Shown: positions 16,117 through 25,279, counted from the first letter of the stretch. The stretch is DNA of 64,000 nt from UBA8106 sp913052135 (GCA_913052135.1 CAJXDY010000006.1:1-64000), one strand, 5' to 3'. The notes: generated from the sequence alone by a model not told the origin. Translations and numbers: made by a program.

Positions 16117-17211
16117 ATGCCAGTGCGAGATATATACAAACACATCGGACAGTTCGCTATTGTGGGTTTCGATGGACATGTGATTCCCTCTGAACTACGT
16201 GCGTTAGTTCGTCAGTTTGATCTAGGAGGGGTAATTTTCTTCGCTCGTAATATTGAAGAGCCTGAACAAGTAGCGGAACTCTCTCAAGAGATTCAGTCGC
16301 TTGGGGAAGATTTACCGCTTTGGGTCAGCATCGATCAAGAAGGAGGGCGAGTCGCCCGTCTACGAAAACCGTTTACCGAGTGGCCTCCGATGCAGAAGTT
16401 GGGGCAGAGTGGTAGCGCTAAACTTGCACGGCGATTTGCGAGCGCACTCGCAAAAGAACTAGCGGCTGTTGGTATTTCGTTAAATTATGCCCCTGTTCTT
16501 GACGTGCACAGCGATTCTCGTAACACGGTCATAGGCGATCGCGCTCTCTCCGAAGACGCCGAGATGGTTGCAAATTTAGGCGCGGAGATGATTCGAACGT
16601 TTCAAGCGCTTGGGATTGCTGCGTGTGGAAAACACTTTCCTGGTCATGGGGATACGAGTCAGGATTCTCATCACGAACTTCCGTGCATTGAAACCGATGC
16701 TGTTCAACTCAATTTGCGTGAGCTTCTTCCGTTTCGTGCGGCCATTGAAGCAGACGTGGCGGCGATTATGGCCGGACACTTGTTGGTGCCAGCGCTGGAT
16801 GATAAGTCTCCGGCTACATTGTCACGGTCAATTGTCGATGGTCTTCTGCGTAAAAAACTTGGATACGATGGTCTTATTGTGACTGATGATCTTGGCATGA
16901 AAGCTGTAGCGGCGACACATCCGATTGACGAGTTAGCGGTTTCTGCGGTTGGAGCTGGTTGCGATTTACTATTACTATGCCCTCCGAATTATGATGAGCA
17001 GGCGAATGCTCTTGAATCGTTAATTCATGCTGTTGAATCCAACATTCTTTCAATACCGGAGATTGAAGCAGCCATGGAGCGACAGGTTAAAGCGAAGTTA
17101 AAATTTTTGAAACCCCGAGCTTCTTCACAGCAATCGTTTAAGAAGACAAAGAATATTCTGGGTTGTGAAGAGGCTATGGCTATCGTGAAGGAGATTGAGC
17201 AGGATGGTTAA
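16117..17211 (+). CDS. nagZ: beta-N-acetylhexosaminidase NagZ (GH3)
   Basis: 364 residues. NagZ removes N-acetylglucosamine from GlcNAc-anhydroMurNAc muropeptides in the cytoplasm. The GH3 core is clear: VSIDQEGGRVARLR near 70, NYAPVLDVH near 125, the catalytic-loop signature CGKHFPGHGDTSQDSHH near 169, and VTDDLGMKAVA near 255 carrying the nucleophile aspartate. No signal peptide, as expected for the cytosolic recycling enzyme. It is followed by ldcA after six bases and then mpl, forming a murein-peptide recycling operon. Confidence 0.95.
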   Translation: MPVRDIYKHIGQFAIVGFDGHVIPSELRALVRQFDLGGVIFFARNIEEPEQVAELSQEIQSLGEDLPLWVSIDQEGGRVARLRKPFTEWPPMQKLGQSGSAKLARRFASALAKELAAVGISLNYAPVLDVHSDSRNTVIGDRALSEDAEMVANLGAEMIRTFQALGIAACGKHFPGHGDTSQDSHHELPCIETDAVQLNLRELLPFRAAIEADVAAIMAGHLLVPALDDKSPATLSRSIVDGLLRKKLGYDGLIVTDDLGMKAVAATHPIDELAVSAVGAGCDLLLLCPPNYDEQANALESLIHAVESNILSIPEIEAAMERQVKAKLKFLKPRASSQQSFKKTKNILGCEEAMAIVKEIEQDG

Positions 17212-17217
17212 CGGATT

Positions 17218-18141
17218 ATGCTGAAGCCTCGGGCGCTTCGTCCAGGCGATCGCTTGTCTGTGATTGCACCAGCTAGTCCGTTCGAACGTGACTTGTTTGA
17301 GCAAGGTTTAGCTGAATTACGTGATTTGTCATTCGAACCGGTATATGAGCCGTCGGTGTTCTATAAGCGTGAGTACGTTGCTGGTGATCCGGCCACACGT
17401 GCTGAAGCATTTATGAGGGCCTGGAGTGATGACTCAGTGGCAGGTGTGGTTGCTGCAAGGGGAGGGTATGGGAGTGTGCAACTCCTGCCGTATCTCGATG
17501 CAGAATCCATTTGTTGCCGACCTAAAGTATTCGTTGGATATAGTGATCTGACGGCTATGCTCAACTACCTCACCGGACAGTGTGGAATGGTCGCCTTTCA
17601 TGGACCAACGGTGGTAGGCAGTCTAGCCTCGGGCGTGAAAGGTTACGATCGTCAGTCGTTTCTTCAGTTGCTGATGCATCCAGAACCTCTTGGTGAACTA
17701 TCGTTAGACGGTCTGGAGTGTGTGCGTTCTGGAGAAGCATCCGGTGTTCTACTCGGTGGTACCCTTACACAGCTAGTTGCCTCGTTAGGCACACCTTTCG
17801 CCTTTGCACCTCCCAAGGGTTTTGTGTTGTTTCTTGATGAAGTAGGAGAGCGACCGTATCGTCTTGATCGCATGCTAACGCAACTCATGCAAAGCGGAAT
17901 TGTCGATTTCGCTTCGGCAATTATTGTAGGTGAGTTTCCAGAGTGCGATGAACCAGGCGGCCACCCGACGGCATACGGTACGATGGTAGATGTGCTTCGT
18001 GATTTTCGAGGGCCAATTATTTTAGGCTTACCATCGGGACACACACGGGGCCCTGGAATTACACTCCCATTTGGTGTCAAGGTCCACGTCATTAGTGGTA
18101 CCCATTCAAAAATCTCAATTAACGAAGCGGCAGTCGTATGA
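17218..18141 (+). CDS. ldcA: murein tetrapeptide LD-carboxypeptidase
   Basis: 307 residues, S66 peptidase family. It removes the terminal D-alanine from recovered murein tetrapeptides. LRPGDRLSVIAPASPF opens the protein; the nucleophile serine is in VGYSDLTAMLNYL near 105, with ARGGYGS before it; VLFLDEVGERPYRLDRML carries the acidic residue, and LPSGHTRGP the late histidine. It lies between nagZ and mpl, overlapping mpl by four bases, so the tripeptide product is passed to Mpl within one operon. Confidence 0.93.
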   Translation: MLKPRALRPGDRLSVIAPASPFERDLFEQGLAELRDLSFEPVYEPSVFYKREYVAGDPATRAEAFMRAWSDDSVAGVVAARGGYGSVQLLPYLDAESICCRPKVFVGYSDLTAMLNYLTGQCGMVAFHGPTVVGSLASGVKGYDRQSFLQLLMHPEPLGELSLDGLECVRSGEASGVLLGGTLTQLVASLGTPFAFAPPKGFVLFLDEVGERPYRLDRMLTQLMQSGIVDFASAIIVGEFPECDEPGGHPTAYGTMVDVLRDFRGPIILGLPSGHTRGPGITLPFGVKVHVISGTHSKISINEAAVV

Positions 18142-19535
18142 GGAGGATGCACTTCATTGGTATCGGCGGTACGGCCATGGCGAGTCTGGCGGCGATGGTA
18201 AAGCGTCAGGGTGTGGCTGTGACCGGTTCCGATCTTGAAATTTACTCACCAATGAAGGAGTTCCTGGCAGCTGAGGATATCAAGCCGTTCCGAGGATATT
18301 CCGCTGAACAGATCAGCGATGAATTTGATCTGGTCGTGATTGGTAATGCAATTTCAAGAGGAAACGTCGAACTTGAAGCGGTGCTCGACCGGAGAATGCA
18401 ATATGCATCGTTACCCGAGGTTATCCGCAATGAGTTCCTTTGGAAGAAGCGTTCTTTAGTGATTGCAGGGACTCACGGCAAGACCACAACAGCAGCCATG
18501 ACAGCCTGGTTGCTTACGTTTGGCAAGATTGATCCCAGTATGCTTGTTGGTGGAGTAGCTAGTAATTTTGGTTCCAGTTACCGATTAGGCAGTGGGACAG
18601 ATTTTGTAATCGAAGGGGATGAGTACGACAGCGCTTTTTTTGATAAGACCGCTAAATTTCTGAAGTATTTGCCCAATGTCGCAGTTATTGGGAACGTCGA
18701 GTTTGACCATGCAGACATTTATACAGATTTCGAGGCGGTTCGAACGGCATTTAGACGATTCGTGAGGCTATTGCCTGCAAATGGGCTCTTGCTCCTAGGT
18801 GCTGACAATCCCGAAGCCTTGTCATTGCAACAATTCGCTCCATGTCGTGTCGAAACTTTCGGCTTATCTAGTAAGGCTGACTGGTGTGCAAGTCAAATAG
18901 TTCAGTCACAGGACAGCACAGCGTTTCAGGTGCGGCGTCACGGCGTGCCGTTTATGAGCACCACATTACAGTTGTTGGGTCACTACAATGTCAGAAATGC
19001 TTTGGCAGCGATAGCCGTTGCAAGCGACACAGGCTTGGTCCCTGGTACGCTGAATGAAGGCTTACGCGCGTTTCGTGGTGTGCGACGACGATTAGAAGTA
19101 CGCGGTACGATAAAAGGGATAACTGTGTATGATGACTTTGCACATCATCCAACTGCAGTAGCAGAAACACTGACTGCTGTTCGAGGAGCAACCTCCACTG
19201 GAACAATTTGGGCGATTTTTGAACCGCGTTCAGCGACTTCCTGCCGTCGTGTATTTCAAGAAAAATTTGTGACGGCATTGAGACGGGCTGACGAAGTATT
19301 ACTGGCGCCGGTCTATCGTAGCTCGCTGCCAGATTCAGTTCGTCTGAACCCAGAAGAAGTGGTCAATGCTCTGGACAACCACGGTGTGCACGCAAGATAT
19401 ATTCCACGGCTTGACGATCTAGTCGAACTTCTTGGCCAGGAAGCCAAAAATGGTGATCATCTTGTGATTATGTCCAACGGTGCTTTCGGAGGCATTCACG
19501 AGAAAGTTTTGGCTCGGCTGGCTGAACGGGTCTAG
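18138..19535 (+). CDS. mpl: UDP-N-acetylmuramate:L-Ala-gamma-D-Glu-meso-DAP ligase
   Basis: 465 residues, Mur-ligase fold. Mpl joins recovered tripeptide to UDP-MurNAc, bypassing MurC-E. Visible: N-terminal IGIGGTAMASLAAM, ATP loop AGTHGKTTTAAM at about 112-123, IEGDEYDSAFFDK at about 155-167 (typical of Mpl rather than MurC), and YDDFAHHPTAVAETL near 332. The GTG/ATG at 18138 overlaps ldcA by four bases. It implies meso-diaminopimelate murein in this organism. Confidence 0.94.
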   Translation: MRRMHFIGIGGTAMASLAAMVKRQGVAVTGSDLEIYSPMKEFLAAEDIKPFRGYSAEQISDEFDLVVIGNAISRGNVELEAVLDRRMQYASLPEVIRNEFLWKKRSLVIAGTHGKTTTAAMTAWLLTFGKIDPSMLVGGVASNFGSSYRLGSGTDFVIEGDEYDSAFFDKTAKFLKYLPNVAVIGNVEFDHADIYTDFEAVRTAFRRFVRLLPANGLLLLGADNPEALSLQQFAPCRVETFGLSSKADWCASQIVQSQDSTAFQVRRHGVPFMSTTLQLLGHYNVRNALAAIAVASDTGLVPGTLNEGLRAFRGVRRRLEVRGTIKGITVYDDFAHHPTAVAETLTAVRGATSTGTIWAIFEPRSATSCRRVFQEKFVTALRRADEVLLAPVYRSSLPDSVRLNPEEVVNALDNHGVHARYIPRLDDLVELLGQEAKNGDHLVIMSNGAFGGIHEKVLARLAERV

Positions 19536-19552
19536 TACTCCATGTTTGGTGT

Positions 19553-20296
19553 ATGTACGCCACAAATCATCTGGCTCTGGATGGAGAGTTACTTGTGACT
19601 CAAGATAAGCAAGACTTGATATTTCCTCAGATCCGATGGGCCGGAGACTCGGCCTTAGTCATGGCTTATGAGCAAGTTGTTGACGTGGCAGTAAACACCC
19701 AAGTGATTCGATGCGCTGAGGCTATTCGTTCTGAGCAACATGCAGGAGTGCGAGATGTTGTGCCCAGCTATTGCGCTGTAACAGTGTTTTTTGATCCTCT
19801 AAGGACCAATCTGGAGGCCTTGTCTTCGTCGTTATCTCGACATGGAAAAGCTCAAATGGAGAGTAGCTTCACTCCTTCTACACCGCTAAGGGTTCCGGTT
19901 TGCTATGGTGGTGACTACGGTCCAGATCTTCATGAGGTCGCGCGATTTGGAGGTTGTTCCCTTGAGGAAGTGGTGCGACGGCACACAGATACCGTATATC
20001 GAGTGTATGCGTTGGGATTTGTTCCAGGATTTGCTTACATGGGTCGCGTTGACCAGCGTATCGCTATGCCACGTCGAGATACTCCACGGACCTCTGTCCC
20101 GTTCGGGAGTGTGGGTATTGCAGGAGTCCAAACAGGTGTATATCCTGCGAGCACCCCTGGAGGCTGGCGTCTAATAGGGCGAACGACTCTGAAACCTTTT
20201 GATCCCGAACGAAATGATCCATTTGCCTTTAAGCCAGGAGACCAAGTGCAGTTCGTATCGGTAACGGCTGATGAGCTTAACGCTTCTAGGGACTGA
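19553..20296 (+). CDS. pxpB: 5-oxoprolinase subunit PxpB (KipI family)
   Basis: 247 residues. PxpB with PxpA and PxpC opens 5-oxoproline to glutamate using ATP. The KipI/allophanate hydrolase subunit 1 pattern is present: GDSALVMAYEQ near 32, DVVPSYCAVTVFFDP near 67, and the long YALGFVPGFAYMG with PGGWRLIGRT near 148-200. An extended N-terminus (about 20 residues) precedes the usual start, so the real start may be further in. It begins 17 bases after mpl and is followed by pxpC. The pxpA partner is not here. Confidence 0.88.
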   Translation: MYATNHLALDGELLVTQDKQDLIFPQIRWAGDSALVMAYEQVVDVAVNTQVIRCAEAIRSEQHAGVRDVVPSYCAVTVFFDPLRTNLEALSSSLSRHGKAQMESSFTPSTPLRVPVCYGGDYGPDLHEVARFGGCSLEEVVRRHTDTVYRVYALGFVPGFAYMGRVDQRIAMPRRDTPRTSVPFGSVGIAGVQTGVYPASTPGGWRLIGRTTLKPFDPERNDPFAFKPGDQVQFVSVTADELNASRD

Positions 20297-20319
20297 TTGT
20301 AAGCAAAGGTGACCTTTTC

Positions 20320-21243
20320 ATGATAGTTGCTAAGGCTGGGCTTCTCACCACGGTACAAGACTTGGGACGTTGGGGGTATCAAAGTTTTGGCGTTTCAGTT
20401 GCTGGTCCAATGGATCGCCTTTCTCATCGACTTGCTAACCTTCTTGTTGGTAATTCGAGCTCGGCTGCAGGCTTAGAGATTACCTTGCTGGGTCCAGATA
20501 TTGAGTTCCAAGATGATGTGCGATGTGCGGTTACCGGAGCAGAATTCGAGATTTTTGTTGACGACAATCGGATGCCACTCAATGCAGGTTGGATAGTACC
20601 CAAGGGTGCTCACTTGAGATTTGGGGATCGTCGACGTGGTGCAAGAGCTTATCTTGCAATCGCAGGTGGCCTCGATGTTCCACAGCAGCTTGGCAGTCGG
20701 GCTACCCACCTTGCTACTGGGATGGGGGGATATCGTGGACGACATTTGCAGGTGGGAGATCGGTTAAGAATCGGGCAAGCAAGTTCTACAAAGTTGTCAA
20801 GCATGCATCAAGTTCAATCGGTAATGTCATTGCCCAGTGAAAATATACGTGTACGGGTTATTCTTGGTCCCCAAGATCAGATGTTTTCCAAGGAAGCGTT
20901 GTTGATGTTTCAATCGTCACGCTATCAAGTGTCGTCTGAGTCGAATCGTATGGGTTATCGACTTCTCGGCCCTTCCATTGCCTCAGACAAGGCAGATCAG
21001 TTGTTGTCAGACGCTACACCGATGGGCTCAATTCAGGTGCCGGCGTCTGGTAAGCCGATTATCTTGATGGCAGATGGTCAAACGGCAGGTGGATATCCGA
21101 AAATTGCTACTGTCATTACAGCGGACCTGCCACTTGCAGGTCAGTTAATGCCTGGTGACTGGATAATGTTCGACGTGTGCGATAGAGAAACGGCGGTCAC
21201 AGCACTAATCGAGCAAGAACAAAAGCTTTTATCGATTGGTTAA
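20320..21243 (+). CDS. pxpC: 5-oxoprolinase subunit PxpC (KipA / biotin-dependent carboxyltransferase family)
   Basis: 307 residues, allophanate-hydrolase subunit 2 family. Motifs: LTTVQDLGRWGYQSFGVSVAG-type opening, GPMDRLSHRLANLLVGN, LEITLLGP, RAYLAIAGGLDVP, and the C-terminal ILMADGQTAGGYPKIATV. It works with PxpB in ATP-dependent 5-oxoproline hydrolysis. It is last in the nagZ direction and convergent with lolA, ten bases apart. Confidence 0.9.
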   Translation: MIVAKAGLLTTVQDLGRWGYQSFGVSVAGPMDRLSHRLANLLVGNSSSAAGLEITLLGPDIEFQDDVRCAVTGAEFEIFVDDNRMPLNAGWIVPKGAHLRFGDRRRGARAYLAIAGGLDVPQQLGSRATHLATGMGGYRGRHLQVGDRLRIGQASSTKLSSMHQVQSVMSLPSENIRVRVILGPQDQMFSKEALLMFQSSRYQVSSESNRMGYRLLGPSIASDKADQLLSDATPMGSIQVPASGKPIILMADGQTAGGYPKIATVITADLPLAGQLMPGDWIMFDVCDRETAVTALIEQEQKLLSIG

Positions 21244-21253
21244 TACGACCGAC

Positions 21254-21928
21254 TCACCTTGAAGCATCATTACCCGTAATGATGTGCGCTTCGGGTGGAA
21301 TCGTAAAGGAAAACATCTGGTCAGGTATGCCGATGTTTTCTTTCAAGTCAGTGAATTTAAATGTCGACGTGCCACCTTGAAGATCCTTGGAGATAAGTTG
21401 GCGAATGGTAAGAGTTACTTCGTCGACTACCAGAATGAGTGATTCGTAACTCGTTTCAGGATGATGTGGAGTGAGTCGAAGACTCTGTGTGCCAACGGGA
21501 GCATCATCTAGGACTGTAAAACTTGGGACAAAGTCTCGAGATAGGTCTCCTCGCCCAATGAGAAAAAGTACAGATGGTTCTGAGGCGCTCTCGGCTGGCA
21601 TTGAACTAACCCTGACTTGGTTGTCAGCCGGTACGTAGGAAATCAGAGTGTTTCCATCAGAGATAAAAAATTTTTCGTTCGGTTTTTGGTAATTCCAGTG
21701 CATCATGCCTGGTTTCTTTATCAACACGACGCCACTTTCCGTCGCTTGAATATTTAGCGCACCTCCTTCATAGATATGAATGAAGTTGGCAGAAAAATCG
21801 CGAACAGTTTCGTATTTGTCTTGTAGTGCTGAAGCTAATTCCTCGGCGGATCTCTGTGGTTCCTGTGCTGCGAGGGAAGTCGCAAAGCCGATATTGGTCA
21901 GAACGTAAAACGTCAGTAGTTGTATCAA
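21254..21928 (-). CDS. lolA: outer-membrane lipoprotein carrier LolA
   Basis: 224 residues with an N-terminal hydrophobic signal ending near AAQEP. LolA carries lipoproteins across the periplasm from LolCDE to the outer membrane. The LolA pattern is visible: YETVRDFSANFIHIYEG, then GVVLIKKPGMMHWNYQKP near 67 and later LRLTPHHPE. The TTG start at 21928 lacks a clear Shine-Dalgarno. It is 33 bases downstream of the rhodanese gene and presence of LolA supports a two-membrane envelope. Confidence 0.9.
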   Translation of the reverse strand: MIQLLTFYVLTNIGFATSLAAQEPQRSAEELASALQDKYETVRDFSANFIHIYEGGALNIQATESGVVLIKKPGMMHWNYQKPNEKFFISDGNTLISYVPADNQVRVSSMPAESASEPSVLFLIGRGDLSRDFVPSFTVLDDAPVGTQSLRLTPHHPETSYESLILVVDEVTLTIRQLISKDLQGGTSTFKFTDLKENIGIPDQMFSFTIPPEAHIITGNDASR

Positions 21929-21961
21929 GGGAGTAATAAGCTCTGGTAGGTCGATAAAGGC

Positions 21962-22336
21962 TTAGCCCTTTAGCGCTCCCGCCTTGGGTGGCGCCATAAC
22001 AGGGGCATCTTTTGAGTCCGTTGGGAGTTTCGCCACTATCCAATCGTTAATTCCACCTTTAAGAACAACAGCGCGAAAACCTTGCCTAATCAACGAAGCT
22101 GCCAGTTGGACGCTGGCTAATTCACCAGGATCCGAGTCGTACACAACGATGTCACGATCTTGAGAAAGTCCAGAGGTGTCATGGCTGTCTGGCAGCATAC
22201 GGATTGCGCTTGGCAAAGTGACTGTGCTGTGTTCGTAGGGATATTTCAGTCTAGCGTCAATTAGAATAAGGGAATTAGCCGGCTCAGATTCAAGGCGAGC
22301 CTGGAGATCTTCTTTGGAAATTCTTGTGATTGCCAT
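21962..22336 (-). CDS. rhodanese-like domain protein without the catalytic cysteine
   Basis: 124 residues, a single rhodanese domain: LILIDARLKYPYEHSTVTLPSAI, then the active-loop region DIVVYDSDPGELAS and a C-terminal LKGGINDWI. In sulfurtransferases the loop starts with a cysteine directly after the VVVY strand; here that position is aspartate. The protein should not carry sulfane sulfur and is more likely a binding or regulatory module. It lies between lolA and the tRNA-Ala gene; partner unknown. Confidence 0.85.
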   Translation of the reverse strand: MAITRISKEDLQARLESEPANSLILIDARLKYPYEHSTVTLPSAIRMLPDSHDTSGLSQDRDIVVYDSDPGELASVQLAASLIRQGFRAVVLKGGINDWIVAKLPTDSKDAPVMAPPKAGALKG

Positions 22337-22443
22337 CTTAGAATATTTTCTCCATACGTTGAGCAGCCTGTCAAGGTGTCTACCTTGATAATTCTGTCTA
22401 CTGCTTCGCTTTGATTGTATTCATTGCTTCACATCGCTCAAAA

Positions 22444-22519
22444 TGGTGGACGGCAAGGGGCTCGAACCCTCGACCTCAGCGTTGCGAACGCTGCGCTCTC
22501 CCAGCTGAGCTAGCCGCCC
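22444..22519 (-). tRNA. tRNA-Ala (anticodon CGC)
   Basis: A 76-base cloverleaf on the minus strand. The acceptor stem pairs GGGCGGC with GCCGTCC and holds the G3:U70 wobble pair, the alanine identity element. The D arm is GCTC...GAGC, the anticodon stem CAGCG/CGCTG with loop TTCGCAA gives anticodon CGC (codon GCG), and the T arm carries TTCGAGC. CCA is encoded. The gaps on either side (22337-22443 and 22520-22701) show nothing else I can name. Confidence 0.95.
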
Positions 22520-22701
22520 ATGGACCTCGAAGGCATGATCGGCGCACACATGCGGCCGAAAGAAGAAATAAATTGTACCATGCACTTTTGGCGTCCGCAA
22601 TGACGTGTCGATGGTTGTATTGTGTGAGCTGTTAGCGAGGCAGTCGATTTAACGGGCTTACTACCATATGCAATAAAACACTATGTTGTGCAGCCCTAGG
22701 T

Positions 22702-23877
22702 TCAAGATACAAGAACGTCCAAATACTTCAATGAACCACCAGTATTGAATAACACAACGGTGTCGTTCGGTCGAACCTTACCTTGTTTCAGAAGCACCCG
22801 CAGTGCACTTAGTGTCGCACCTCCTTCTGGCGAGGCACTAATACCTTCGAGCTTTCCAAGTTCACGCATGTCGTTCACCATGTCAGCATCTGAAACTGCG
22901 ATCGCCGTGCCCACACTTTCACGAAGTGCCTGAAGAATCAAGAAATCACCGATTGCACGAGGCACCCGTAGCCCATCAGCAATAGTGTTAGCGTTTTTCC
23001 AAGGTTCCGACTTCTGGAGACCGTTTTCGAGAGCGTGAACAATTGGAGCACAGCCATCAGCTTGTACGGTCACCATCTTCGGCCGATTACCAGTTTTCAC
23101 CCAGCCGAGTTGTTCAATTTCGTCAAAGGCTTTCCACATACCGACCATTCCGGTACCACCACCTGTCGGATAGATAATCCAGTCCGGCCAGACCCAGTCT
23201 AATTGCTCAGCCAATTCGTAGGCCATCGTCTTCTTGCCTTCAACACGATAGGGTTCTTTCAGTGTTGAAACATCATACCAACCTAGTGGCGCACCAACCT
23301 CATTAGCGACTCGACCTGCTTCATTTATGAGGCCATCAACTAGCGTTATGTCGGCACCGTAAAGTTCGCATTCCAGAATAAATGGCTTTTTAACGTCTCG
23401 CGGCATAAAGACTTTTGCCTTGAGTCCTGCGTGTGCCGCATAGGCTGCCAGTGCATTAGCAGCATTCCCGGCTGATGGAGTTGACACGGTACCTACCTTC
23501 AATGCGTTCGCCCGAGTAACGGCTGCTGATAAGCCACGTGCCTTAAAAGAGTTCGTGGGGTTGCATGACTCATCCTTGACATAGAGGGACCTGAGACCCA
23601 GTTCCGCACCAAGCCTTAGGGTATGTCGTAACGGAGTAAACCCCTCGTCCAGCGTGACAGGTTGATCGTCGTTCACCAGTGGCATCATTTCGCTGTATCG
23701 CCACATATTGTGTGCGCGGTTAGCCAGTGATGAGCGCGGCCAATTCTTTGCAGCTTGTTCAATGTCATATCTGGCAAATAACGGAGCACCACAGGTACAG
23801 AGGTGATGTATTCCCTGTGGGTCCAAGGGCTCAGCCCCACAGCCTGCTGAGCAATCAAGATGTGTAAAGTAGGACAT
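22702..23877 (-). CDS. thrC: threonine synthase
   Basis: 391 residues, PLP fold type II. It converts O-phosphohomoserine to threonine. The N-terminus carries a zinc-ribbon-like segment (LDCSAGCG ... LCTCGAPLF), typical of the plant/archaeal-like class of threonine synthase. The PLP lysine lies in ESCNPTNSFKARGL at about 108, TPSAGNAANALAAYA follows, and the phosphate loop is YPTGGGTGMVGMW near 243. Cysteate synthase or a related PLP lyase is the alternative. Its 3' side faces the tRNA; frr lies upstream. Confidence 0.88.
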   Translation of the reverse strand: MSYFTHLDCSAGCGAEPLDPQGIHHLCTCGAPLFARYDIEQAAKNWPRSSLANRAHNMWRYSEMMPLVNDDQPVTLDEGFTPLRHTLRLGAELGLRSLYVKDESCNPTNSFKARGLSAAVTRANALKVGTVSTPSAGNAANALAAYAAHAGLKAKVFMPRDVKKPFILECELYGADITLVDGLINEAGRVANEVGAPLGWYDVSTLKEPYRVEGKKTMAYELAEQLDWVWPDWIIYPTGGGTGMVGMWKAFDEIEQLGWVKTGNRPKMVTVQADGCAPIVHALENGLQKSEPWKNANTIADGLRVPRAIGDFLILQALRESVGTAIAVSDADMVNDMRELGKLEGISASPEGGATLSALRVLLKQGKVRPNDTVVLFNTGGSLKYLDVLVS

Positions 23878-23972
23878 AAAGCGATTGCCTTCGATTGAGA
23901 ACTAAAGATGTTTAATTGTGATTCTGCGAACCCCTTGCCTATTAACGCAATGAGAAATCGTCAAACGTCGCG

Positions 23973-24542
23973 TCAGTGGCTAAGCAGTTCAGCATCCTTC
24001 TTCTCTTGCAATTCATCAATTGCCTTGACGGCCTGGTCAGTTAATTCTTGTATGCGATCGTGTGCACGCCGTTCGTCGTCCTCAGAAATCTCCTTTGCTT
24101 TTAACATTTTCTTGAGCTGGTCGTTCGCGTCTCGCCTCACTCCTCTTACACGGTTTCTGCTGTTCTCGGCAAAGCCATGAACCACCTTCGACAGCTCTTG
24201 GCGACGTTCGTCGTTCAGTGGAGGAATCGGTATCCTGATCATTTTTCCATCGTTATTCGGATTCAGACCGAGGTTTGCGCTTTGAATAGCCTTTTCAATT
24301 GCTGGCATCAGCGACGGGTCAAATGGCTGTGCCGCGATTAAGGTTGGTTCAGGGACAGACAGGTTCGCGACTTGATTGAGTGGCACTGTTGTTCCGTAAG
24401 CTTCGACTTTGACGCCATCAAGGATGCCGATGGATGCGCGTCCCGTGCGTACCCCAGCCAACTCATGCTTAGTATGTTCGTTTGCCGACTTCATATGCTG
24501 TTCGGCTTCCTTAAAGAGGCTGTCGATATCTTTTGCGTTCAT
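23973..24542 (-). CDS. frr: ribosome recycling factor
   Basis: 189 residues from ATG 24542, with GAGGAG eight bases upstream. With EF-G it splits post-termination ribosomes. Hallmarks: HTKHELAGVRTGRASIGILDG near 33-53, YGTTVPLNQVANLSVPEP, IPIPPLNDERRQELSKVVH and RNRVRGVRRDAND. An earlier start at 24566 would overlap pyrH and lacks the Shine-Dalgarno. It closes the run rplM-rpsI-rpsB-tsf-pyrH-frr. Confidence 0.96.
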   Translation of the reverse strand: MNAKDIDSLFKEAEQHMKSANEHTKHELAGVRTGRASIGILDGVKVEAYGTTVPLNQVANLSVPEPTLIAAQPFDPSLMPAIEKAIQSANLGLNPNNDGKMIRIPIPPLNDERRQELSKVVHGFAENSRNRVRGVRRDANDQLKKMLKAKEISEDDERRAHDRIQELTDQAVKAIDELQEKKDAELLSH

Positions 24543-24562
24543 CAGTGACTCCTCGTTCGAAA

Positions 24563-25279
24563 TCAAGCGCTGACCAGAGAGCCGACTGGCTCGCCTAAGA
24601 TGACGCGTCGTAGCGTTCCAGGCTGCTGCAGATTAAACACTACTATTGGTAAGGCGTTGTCCATACACAAGGAAATTGCTGTAGCGTCCATCACTTTTAA
24701 GCCTTGTTCGAGTACTTGTAAGTAGGAAATGGAGTCGAATCGCTTTGCTGAGGGATCTTTGATGGGATCGGATGTATACACTCCATCGACCTTCGTACCT
24801 TTAAGAATAACATCGGCACGGATTTCCATCGCTCGCAGTGCAGCTGCTGTGTCTGTTGTGAAGTATGGATTACCGGTTCCAGCAGCGAATACCACAACCC
24901 GGTTCTTTTCCAGATGACGCACAGCTCGTCGTCGGATAAAAGGTTCAGCTATAGCGCGCATTTCTATAGCAGTCACCACTCGAGTGTTGACATCGAGCTG
25001 TTCCAGCGCATCCTGAATCGCCAGCGCGTTTATTATTGTGGCGAGCATGCCCATGTAGTCTGCTGTTGCGCGATCCATCCCTCGTGCACTCGCAGCCAGT
25101 CCACGAAAAATATTTCCACCCCCTATAACAAGGGCAACCTGGACACCAAGTGACCGCACATCGGCCACTTCACGAGCTATTTGTCCGGTAACTTCTGGAT
25201 CGACGCCAAATGACTGGCCACCAAGTAATAATTCACCGGAGACTTTGAGGAGCACGCGTCCGTAGGCAGGCTTAGTCAT
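24563..25279 (-). CDS. pyrH: uridylate kinase (UMP kinase)
   Basis: 238 residues, amino-acid kinase fold. It phosphorylates UMP to UDP. The N-terminal VLLKVSGELLLGG loop, the VIGGGNIFRGLAAS motif near 51, MDRATADYMGMLATIINALAIQDALE and the GTGNPYFTTDTAAALRA block near 132 are all present. It sits between tsf and frr, the standard order in many phyla. The last bases overlap the region upstream of frr, which starts 21 bases later. Confidence 0.96.
   Translation of the reverse strand: MTKPAYGRVLLKVSGELLLGGQSFGVDPEVTGQIAREVADVRSLGVQVALVIGGGNIFRGLAASARGMDRATADYMGMLATIINALAIQDALEQLDVNTRVVTAIEMRAIAEPFIRRRAVRHLEKNRVVVFAAGTGNPYFTTDTAAALRAMEIRADVILKGTKVDGVYTSDPIKDPSAKRFDSISYLQVLEQGLKVMDATAISLCMDNALPIVVFNLQQPGTLRRVILGEPVGSLVSA

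Noticed and set aside
22411..22635. Plus-strand open frame of 74 codons
   Set aside because: It overlaps the tRNA-Ala gene in antisense and has no coding character.
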